Shown here one piece after another: positions 4,885 to 9,589 of a DNA stretch of 9,589 bases. The DNA is from an uncultured beta proteobacterium (GTDB lineage Bacteria; Pseudomonadota; Gammaproteobacteria; Burkholderiales; Burkholderiaceae), in NCBI GenBank assembly GCA_903892315.1, contig CAITHY010000095.1, positions 1 to 9,589 on the forward strand, in the 5' to 3' direction. The notes below the pieces were generated by a model. It was not told the DNA's origin and did no database searches. It saw only the letters and a program-made list of their open reading frames with translations. A program made the position numbers and the translations under genes. How positions within the stretch are numbered: position 1 is the first letter of the stretch; each line of letters opens with the position of its first letter.

Positions 4885-7046
4885 GTCGCTTGGCATCTGG
4901 TTGGCTCAGGTTCAACCTGTGGGTCGCATTTGCCTTAGTGCTGATGGGCTGCGTATATGTGGGTCAGGCTTGGTCGCCCTCTTCTTATGCCCACGTTTTG
5001 CAAGTGTCTGGCGCCCAGGACACAGGGCTCGTTTGGGGTCAAGCTCGCCCCATTCGCAGCGATGAGTGGAGCGTGACAACGCCCTTGACCCAAGCCACTG
5101 TGCGCAATCAATTCGAAAGATACAACAGAACTTCATACTACGGCGAAGATTTGCGCAGCAACTATTCGTTGCCTTTGCATGATTGGGGTCTGTTATTCAA
5201 GCCGAGTTTTTGGTTGTATGGCTTGGCGCCTGCTGCGATCGCATTCTCTTGGCATTACTGGATGATGTTTGTTTTATTCATCTTCGGCTATGCCCATTTA
5301 ATGCGCTTGACGGGCGCCACACCGCCTCAGGCATTTTTGTTTTCAGTTTCACTTTATTTCACTGGTTTTGTGCAATTTTTCTGGAACTCGAACACCTCGC
5401 TTTTTGCTTTCTACCCTTGGCTGGTGGTGGTGATGTTCGCCTCTTGGCGGCTCGAAATCAGGGCTTTGCTTTTTTACTGGATCGCTTCGTGCTGGTTAAT
5501 TGGCAATTTCTACCCCCCTCTGTTCATCAGTCTAGCCTTGGTGGCGGCTTGTTTTTTATGGGCGTATCGACCGGAATTACTACAACGCAAAGCCATGCTG
5601 CTTTTTGGGCTGGCGACAGTTGCCGCTTGCGGGACTGCAGTTTTCTATTTGTGGGACTACTTGTTGCAAACAGTGACGACAAGTTATCCGGGGCAGCGCA
5701 CCTCTGTGGCTGGTTATTACCCTTGGCATTTGTTCTTGACGCAATTTTGGCCATCTGCGCTTTTTGACCATGAATTCAATGCCAATGTGAGTTATACCAA
5801 TGTCACAGGTGTGGGGGTTGCCGGTTTTTATTGGACACTGGCTGCCGCATGCTTCACGAATTGGTCTGCAGCAGGCATCCGCAAGCTATGGGCAGATAAA
5901 GCGCAAAGGTCATTGTTGCTGGGCTTGGGCATTGTAATGGCGTGGATGCTGGCGCCGGTTCCTGCCTGGTTGGGGGCCATCACGCTGCTCAACAGGGTGC
6001 CGCCTGAGCGCATGGTCTATGCGGCGGGCTTGCTGATCCTGCTGAATGTGTGGCATGCCTCATCACGCTTGGGAATCGCTCAGAATCAATGGGTCAAGCG
6101 CAGTTTGCTTTACACGGCAGTGGTCGTTTCTGGGTGGCTGGCTTACGGATTTTTGACACAGCCACTTTCAGGTCCTGAGCAGCATCTGACTGAGTTGATC
6201 GCCCCTTTGGCCGTCTGCTTCGCTTTGTGGCTGGCGTCCAAACGCGACTGGGATGCGTCGACCACATTGATCTGTACTTGTGCGATTGTTCAAATTTTAG
6301 TTTTTGGACGGTTCAACCCGATTCAATCCGCCTGGGCCATTTTTGAAGAACCACGGCACCCTTTGTCTCAGACTTTAAGGCAGCAAGTGGATGACAAGGG
6401 TGTTCTGAATGTTCAGAGTGATGGTCTCGGAGGCGCCACACTCAATGGCATGGGTTTCAAAGCCGTTGCTCATTTGAATGTGACGCCTAAATGGGATGTC
6501 TGGCAGGCGAAGTTGGGGGCACTTGATGCCCCGACGAAAGCTGTGTTCAATCGCTACGCACACATCCGGCTGATCCCGTCTGATCGGGTCAAGCTCTTGC
6601 AAAATGACGTAGTGGGTGTGCCCGCATTCCTTTTTCGCAAGCAACCCACAGTGATCCTTTCATCACAACGCCCCAGCAGACAGGGCACTGAAGGTGGCCG
6701 GGTTGACCGCATTGAAAACAACGGGAATACTCAACTTCTGACTGGTTGGGCAGCTTGGGAGGGTCGTGGCGACGATCGAGAACTTTTAATCGTCCAATAT
6801 GGAGATCAGGCCCCATTGAAGATCAACTTCATTGCCGATCAGGAACGTTGGGATCGCGTAGCGTCAACGCAAGAAGACAAGCAACTGCTGACGGGGTTTG
6901 TGCTTTCCATCCAGGGCCCGCTCGGCTTTTCCGATCAACGGCCTCCATGCATTTATTCTCGCAGTGGCCATGAACAGCTATGGAAAACATTGTCTGGCGC
7001 CGGGGCGCTTGAAGCTTGTCAATCCAATCCAGCACAAAGAAAATAA
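4866..7046 (+). CDS. Polytopic membrane protein with periplasmic C-terminal domain, probable GT-C-like glycan enzyme (YfhO-like)
   Basis: A 726-residue protein. ATG 4866 is chosen because AGGGGAAG (4850-4857) sits 8 bases upstream and hydrophobic helix 1 (about 17-35) follows at once; the frame is open further upstream, but that part lies inside the PIG-L gene. About a dozen hydrophobic segments fill residues 17-480. The first large loop holds PIRSDEW (62-68) and a conserved-looking DLRSNYSLPLHDW (95-107). Acidic residues in the first outer loop are the usual catalytic site of GT-C glycosyltransferases, hence the proposed role. A FNPIQSA segment (483-489) resembles the end of the membrane part in YfhO-like proteins. 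Residues ~490-726 are soluble, with two sub-regions, the second starting GRVDRIENNGNTQLLTGWA (621-639), which looks like a beta-rich, possibly sugar-binding module. It overlaps the PIG-L gene by 19 bases. The enzymatic activity is inferred, not shown. Confidence 0.7.
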   Translation: MDQVPVSRLASGWLRFNLWVAFALVLMGCVYVGQAWSPSSYAHVLQVSGAQDTGLVWGQARPIRSDEWSVTTPLTQATVRNQFERYNRTSYYGEDLRSNYSLPLHDWGLLFKPSFWLYGLAPAAIAFSWHYWMMFVLFIFGYAHLMRLTGATPPQAFLFSVSLYFTGFVQFFWNSNTSLFAFYPWLVVVMFASWRLEIRALLFYWIASCWLIGNFYPPLFISLALVAACFLWAYRPELLQRKAMLLFGLATVAACGTAVFYLWDYLLQTVTTSYPGQRTSVAGYYPWHLFLTQFWPSALFDHEFNANVSYTNVTGVGVAGFYWTLAAACFTNWSAAGIRKLWADKAQRSLLLGLGIVMAWMLAPVPAWLGAITLLNRVPPERMVYAAGLLILLNVWHASSRLGIAQNQWVKRSLLYTAVVVSGWLAYGFLTQPLSGPEQHLTELIAPLAVCFALWLASKRDWDASTTLICTCAIVQILVFGRFNPIQSAWAIFEEPRHPLSQTLRQQVDDKGVLNVQSDGLGGATLNGMGFKAVAHLNVTPKWDVWQAKLGALDAPTKAVFNRYAHIRLIPSDRVKLLQNDVVGVPAFLFRKQPTVILSSQRPSRQGTEGGRVDRIENNGNTQLLTGWAAWEGRGDDRELLIVQYGDQAPLKINFIADQERWDRVASTQEDKQLLTGFVLSIQGPLGFSDQRPPCIYSRSGHEQLWKTLSGAGALEACQSNPAQRK

Positions 7047-7050
7047 AACC

Positions 7051-8448
7051 ATGCGCCCTGCCTTCAAGAAAAATATTTTTTATGGTTTGGCCGCAGGTTT
7101 TTGCCTGTCTGTGTGGGTTTGGGTCTCCATCCTAATTCCACCTATTCAGTCTCCAGATGAGTACCAGCACCTTTATCGGGCTTACTTGCTTTCAAGCAAC
7201 CATTGGCTGTTGCAGGCGACTGAACAAGGCCAGCGCCAGCAAGATCCTTGGCACTTCGTTCAGCAAGGTGGAGACATCGACCTTGGGCTCATTGCCTTCA
7301 AAGATGCACATTGGCCCTTGGTGCTGGATCAGCATCGACGACTGTCGAAAATTGAGCAAGACGAGGTTTCTCGAATCGAATGGCAACACACTTCGCAATT
7401 CGAAAAAATGCCCGGGGCTGGGTATTACTTTCCTTTGGTTTACGGTCCTCAAGCACTTGGTTTGTTGACCGGCAGGTGGCTTGATCTGAGTGTTCATCAA
7501 AGCTACTGGTTTTGTCGAGCCTACACATCGATCGCTTGCGTCTTATTGCTGGTTGCGGCGATCCGGATGTGGCGTCCTCCCCCGCTGGCTTGGGCATTGT
7601 TGTTGTTACCCATGACGGTTTTTCAGTGGCTAACGCCCACCATCGAAGGACTCACAACCAGCTTGGCTGTATTAACCTTGAGCTTCTTTGTTCGCATATG
7701 CGTTTCGCAAACCAGGGCATCTCCCCGCTTGCTGATGGGGATGGCGATCGCCATTTTTTTACTCACAACCACGCGAGCGCACTTGTTGCCCATGTTGGCT
7801 TTACCTTACTTTGTGGCATGGAGACACCGCAGTTGGCGGGTGTTTCTGGGGGGGCTCTTTCTGAGCTTTACAGTTCTGGCTTGGCTTTTTTTTGTGATCA
7901 CGTCCACCCAGGATGATCGCATTCAATATGCAGCAAGTTCAGGTGCTGCGTTATGGCAATACATCTCGCATCCCCAGGAATTTACAGCCATGGTCTGGGC
8001 CAGCCTTAGCCATCGAGCGACATTTGATTTCTATCAGCGGTCATTTATCGGGATTTTGGGTTGGCTCAACGTGGTCTTGCCTGAAAAAGCTTACGCCATC
8101 ATTTGGGCAGGATTGGGGCTTTGCAGTTTATGGACATTCAATCGGTTTGGCCCCAAAGCCGGATGGAGCAGTTCATGTCGTTGGCTACTGGCCTTTTTGG
8201 CACTGAGCTCCATTGGTTTGGTGTTCCTAGCTATGTTGACGACTTGGACACCCGCAGATTCGCCTCGCATTGAAGGCGCTCAAGGCAGGTATTTCATCGT
8301 TCCAGCCATCATGCTGGCTTATGCATCTATGGGATCAGGCCCCTCAAATACACGTTTCAGCCATTCAGTCACCCGAACGCTGCTTGGGATTTACGGGATG
8401 GCCTGTATGGGTGCGCTGCTGCTGGCGCTTTTGGCCAGATATCATTGA
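7051..8448 (+). CDS. DUF2142 family membrane protein
   Basis: A 465-residue polytopic protein starting 4 bases after the previous stop; the ribosome site is weak (AAAGAAAA). Family hallmarks: after helix 1 (about 10-30) comes PPIQSPDEYQHLYRAY (30-45), where DUF2142 proteins have P-x-DE-x-xH; then GAGYYFPLVYGPQALG (122-137); and near the C-terminus EGAQGRYFIVP (408-418), matching the family's GxQGRYF block. The Asp36-Glu37 pair in the first outer loop agrees with a GT-C-like fold. DUF2142 proteins are common in O-antigen, capsule and teichoic acid clusters and have no settled biochemical role. Its pairing with the 726-residue membrane protein upstream suggests both act on the same lipid-linked glycan at the outer face of the inner membrane. 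No damage is visible. Confidence 0.85.
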   Translation: MRPAFKKNIFYGLAAGFCLSVWVWVSILIPPIQSPDEYQHLYRAYLLSSNHWLLQATEQGQRQQDPWHFVQQGGDIDLGLIAFKDAHWPLVLDQHRRLSKIEQDEVSRIEWQHTSQFEKMPGAGYYFPLVYGPQALGLLTGRWLDLSVHQSYWFCRAYTSIACVLLLVAAIRMWRPPPLAWALLLLPMTVFQWLTPTIEGLTTSLAVLTLSFFVRICVSQTRASPRLLMGMAIAIFLLTTTRAHLLPMLALPYFVAWRHRSWRVFLGGLFLSFTVLAWLFFVITSTQDDRIQYAASSGAALWQYISHPQEFTAMVWASLSHRATFDFYQRSFIGILGWLNVVLPEKAYAIIWAGLGLCSLWTFNRFGPKAGWSSSCRWLLAFLALSSIGLVFLAMLTTWTPADSPRIEGAQGRYFIVPAIMLAYASMGSGPSNTRFSHSVTRTLLGIYGMACMGALLLALLARYH

Positions 8449-8463
8449 ACATTTTTGGATTCA

Positions 8464-8668
8464 ATGGTTAAGTCGGACCTCGTTCCTTATGCTGCGATGC
8501 GAGAAATCCCTAGCAAGCGGGTGCTCATGCTGGCGCTATTGCGGTACATTTGCGACAAGATGCGGTTGTTCAGGTCGTCATCCTGACAGAAGATTATCTT
8601 CATGGCGACCTATCCGTTCGTGCCAAGGAGTCCATGGCCGCAGCAGCATTACTCGGTTATGGCACTGA
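8464..8668 (+). pseudogene. Second PIG-L/LmbE-family deacetylase, broken and truncated
   Basis: ATG 8464, 15 bases after the DUF2142 stop, begins MVKSDLVPYAAMREIPSKRV, then LML, which is the strand that precedes the family's AHPDDE motif. The motif itself is missing: after LML near 8532 the frame jumps and resumes as GAIAVHLRQDAVVQVVIL, TEDYLHGD and RAKESMAAAALLGYG. This is the usual family order (GGAI, then TxG/ED, then RxxExxxAAxxLG). So about 12 codons, with the zinc and catalytic residues, have been deleted together with a frame change. The 3' half is cut by the IS3 copy B end. It was the next gene of the cargo operon and is now non-functional. Confidence 0.7.
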
Positions 8669-8687
8669 ACTGACCTGATTTGTAGTA

Positions 8688-8970
8688 CCACCCCCAAAGA
8701 GAGGATTTTTGATAATCTCTCACCTTAAAGGAGTGCTAAATATGGCAAAAGGCCAACGTCTTAAACCCGAACAAATCGTCACCTGATTGCGTCAAATCGA
8801 TGTTTTAACCACCAATGGCAAAACCCTAGCCCAGGCCTGTAAAGAAGTGGGTACGGTTCTCAGGTGTTGCTGCAGAAATACTCAACATCAGAGCGCTTAG
8901 CTTGTGAATTAGTGGGGCTCTCCAGAGCAGCGTATCGCTATATGCCATTGCCCAAAGATGATGAGGAGCC
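8688..8970 (+). mobile_element. IS3-family insertion sequence, copy B, truncated
   Basis: The left end CCACCCCCAAAGAGAG is identical to that of copy A. Bases 8688-8858 align without gaps to 1424-1594 with 7 differences. Then 238 bases present in copy A (1595-1832) are absent, and 8859-8970 aligns to 1833-1943 with 2 substitutions and one extra G. No right inverted repeat follows; after 8970 the sequence changes to an unrelated gene tail. The element has the same orientation as copy A, so the two copies flank the cargo region as direct repeats. Confidence 0.85.
8742..8970 (+). pseudogene. IS3-family transposase OrfA-OrfB remnant (copy B)
   Basis: ATG 8742 follows the same AAAGGAG ribosome site as in copy A. 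The product starts MAKGQRLKPEQIVT and hits the same TGA (8784-8786), then continues LRQIDVLTTNGKTLAQACK. An internal deletion joins OrfA codon KEVGTV directly to OrfB sequence SERLACELVGLSRAAYRY followed by MPLPKDDEEP. Unlike copy A, the VGL region keeps all four Gs, so OrfB reads in frame here. No catalytic part is present. Confidence 0.8.
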
Positions 8971-9098
8971 TATACGAGCTGAACAAGTTGCTGCCACCAG
9001 CAGCACCAATACTTGACCGATACGTTATAAGCTTGTATGTTGCCAGTGTAATTAAAGATGGTACTAATGAATTTTCTATGCCGATAGAATCGGTTTAA
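8971..9098 (+). pseudogene. 3' end of an unrecognised gene, fused to IS copy B
   Basis: From the end of the IS3 similarity, an open frame reads LYELNKLLPPAAPILDRYVI and then SLYVASVIKDGTNEFSMPIE, ending SV with TAA 9096-9098. The frame can be followed back to ATG 8961 inside the IS remnant, but that start belongs to transposase sequence in a different frame. The codon pattern and amphipathic composition look like the C-terminus of a real protein. I do not recognise the family. A few bases after 8970 (reading PIRAE against PLRAE in copy A) could still be IS-derived, so the exact fusion point is uncertain. Confidence 0.4.
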
Positions 9099-9223
9099 CA
9101 ATCAATTGATTTACTTAAATGTAGGAAATATTAGCGATAACTATAACGTATGCCCCCGATAAAAAACTAGTTGCAATGTATACATACCATGCTAGAAATT
9201 CGCTTCAATCCTTATCATTGGTA

Positions 9224-9260
9224 AAAAACGGCCTGTTTGTTTTGCAAACAGGCCGTTTTT
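9224..9260. terminator. Strong bidirectional intrinsic terminator
   Basis: A perfect 16-bp stem (left arm AAAAACGGCCTGTTTG at 9224-9239, right arm 9245-9260) with loop TTTTG. It is flanked by A-run and T-run, so it can terminate transcription from both directions. It lies 4 bases beyond the stop of the minus-strand gene on its right and is most likely that gene's terminator. Confidence 0.9.
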
Positions 9261-9264
9261 AGAA

Positions 9265-9589
9265 TCACTCTTTTGGATCCTCCTCATCTACGATCTGAGC
9301 GCCGTCGCTAACTAGATTATTGTTCATCTGCGCAGCCATCACCTCGTGTTGAGCCAAGGCTCCCATCATCTGGATTCCTTTAAAAATCCGATTTTGAAAG
9401 CTCACCGCATAGCGATTACTTTTCTCCAAATCCATCACTTCACGCATTTGTTCTTGGCGAATGGCATCGATGATCATTTGATGACGCTTGGGCGCTCTGG
9501 CCCACATTAAGTGATATGGGTATTTACTGCTCATTGCATTCATCAGCTCAGCCAAATTTAAAGTAACCGCAGACTGCTTATATTGCTGC
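9265..9589 (-). CDS. Unrecognised protein, C-terminal 107 residues, 5' end off the right edge
   Basis: The minus-strand frame is open from the right edge (first full codon 9588-9586) to TGA 9267-9265. The visible part begins QQYKQSAVTLNLAELMNAMS, so the internal TTG/ATG codons near 9555-9543 are probably not the start. The protein is Met-, Gln- and Arg-rich and strongly helical (residues such as APKRHQMIIDAIRQEQMREV), with an acidic tail ending DEEDPKE. There is no hydrophobic segment and no motif I can name. Composition resembles the left flank rather than the GC-richer cargo. The strong terminator directly after the stop supports a real, expressed gene. Confidence 0.6.
   Translation of the reverse strand, partial: QQYKQSAVTLNLAELMNAMSSKYPYHLMWARAPKRHQMIIDAIRQEQMREVMDLEKSNRYAVSFQNRIFKGIQMMGALAQHEVMAAQMNNNLVSDGAQIVDEEDPKE

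Noticed and set aside
5183..5767. A 194-codon hydrophobic frame inside the large membrane protein gene
   Set aside because: It is an alternative frame of T-rich membrane-protein DNA, which often reads as hydrophobic residues; no start signal.
6898..7050. An in-frame upstream extension of the DUF2142 gene
   Set aside because: It overlaps the coding end of the preceding gene; ATG 7051 sits just after that stop and before the first helix of the family.
9100..9111. A 12-bp perfect palindrome AATCAATTGATT after the gene tail
   Set aside because: Short AT-rich palindromes are expected by chance; no promoter or gene next to it gives it meaning. The rest of 9099-9223 shows nothing I can support.
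1..9589. CRISPR arrays, tRNA or rRNA genes, integrase with attachment sites
   Set aside because: No regularly spaced repeats, no cloverleaf-like or rRNA-like stretches and no integrase were seen in reading both strands.

Overview
The window looks like an accessory region of a Gram-negative betaproteobacterium, probably Burkholderiales and perhaps a freshwater Polynucleobacter-like strain. This is inferred from protein style, not from a marker gene. It is a mosaic of two kinds of DNA. The flanks (about 1-3128 and 8688-9589) are AT-richer. The centre (about 3129-8670) is visibly GC-richer and holds a compact set of envelope-glycan genes, all on the + strand.

Layout. Positions 1-1272 (minus strand) carry the first 424 residues of a calpain-type (family C2) cysteine protease that runs off the left edge. 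The Cys, His and Asn of the active site are all present. Positions 1424-2723 are a dead IS3-family element of 1300 bp with both inverted repeats. Nested inside it are an inverted IS110 5' fragment, an IS30 C-terminal fragment and two copies of a 24-bp near-palindrome. Immediately after it come remnants of two overlapping lipid genes: a PlsC-like acyltransferase and the first codons of an acyl carrier protein. These are cut by a junction near 3129.

The GC-richer cargo follows: the 3' end of a GtrA-like gene, a GNAT acyltransferase (3273-4130), a PIG-L/LmbE zinc deacetylase (4120-4884), a large polytopic membrane protein with a periplasmic tail (4866-7046), a DUF2142 membrane protein (7051-8448) and a broken second PIG-L gene (8464-8668). 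Genes overlap or lie within a few bases, so they probably form one transcription unit. The likely theme is cell-surface polysaccharide: membrane-embedded glycosyl transfer plus exchange of the acyl group on an amino sugar. The substrate cannot be read from the sequence.

Positions 8688-8970 hold a second, truncated copy of the same IS3-family element in the same orientation. It carries the same premature TGA. It is fused to the 3' tail of an unrecognised gene (to 9098). A strong terminator hairpin (9224-9260) separates this from an unrecognised minus-strand gene that enters from the right edge.

The intact genes are thus an island bounded by IS wreckage, with truncated genes at both borders (gtrA and PIG-L). 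The most interesting signals are the calpain-like protease, the GNAT/PIG-L pair with two membrane proteins, the in-frame 24-bp palindromic inserts, and the stop codon shared by two otherwise synonymously diverged IS copies.
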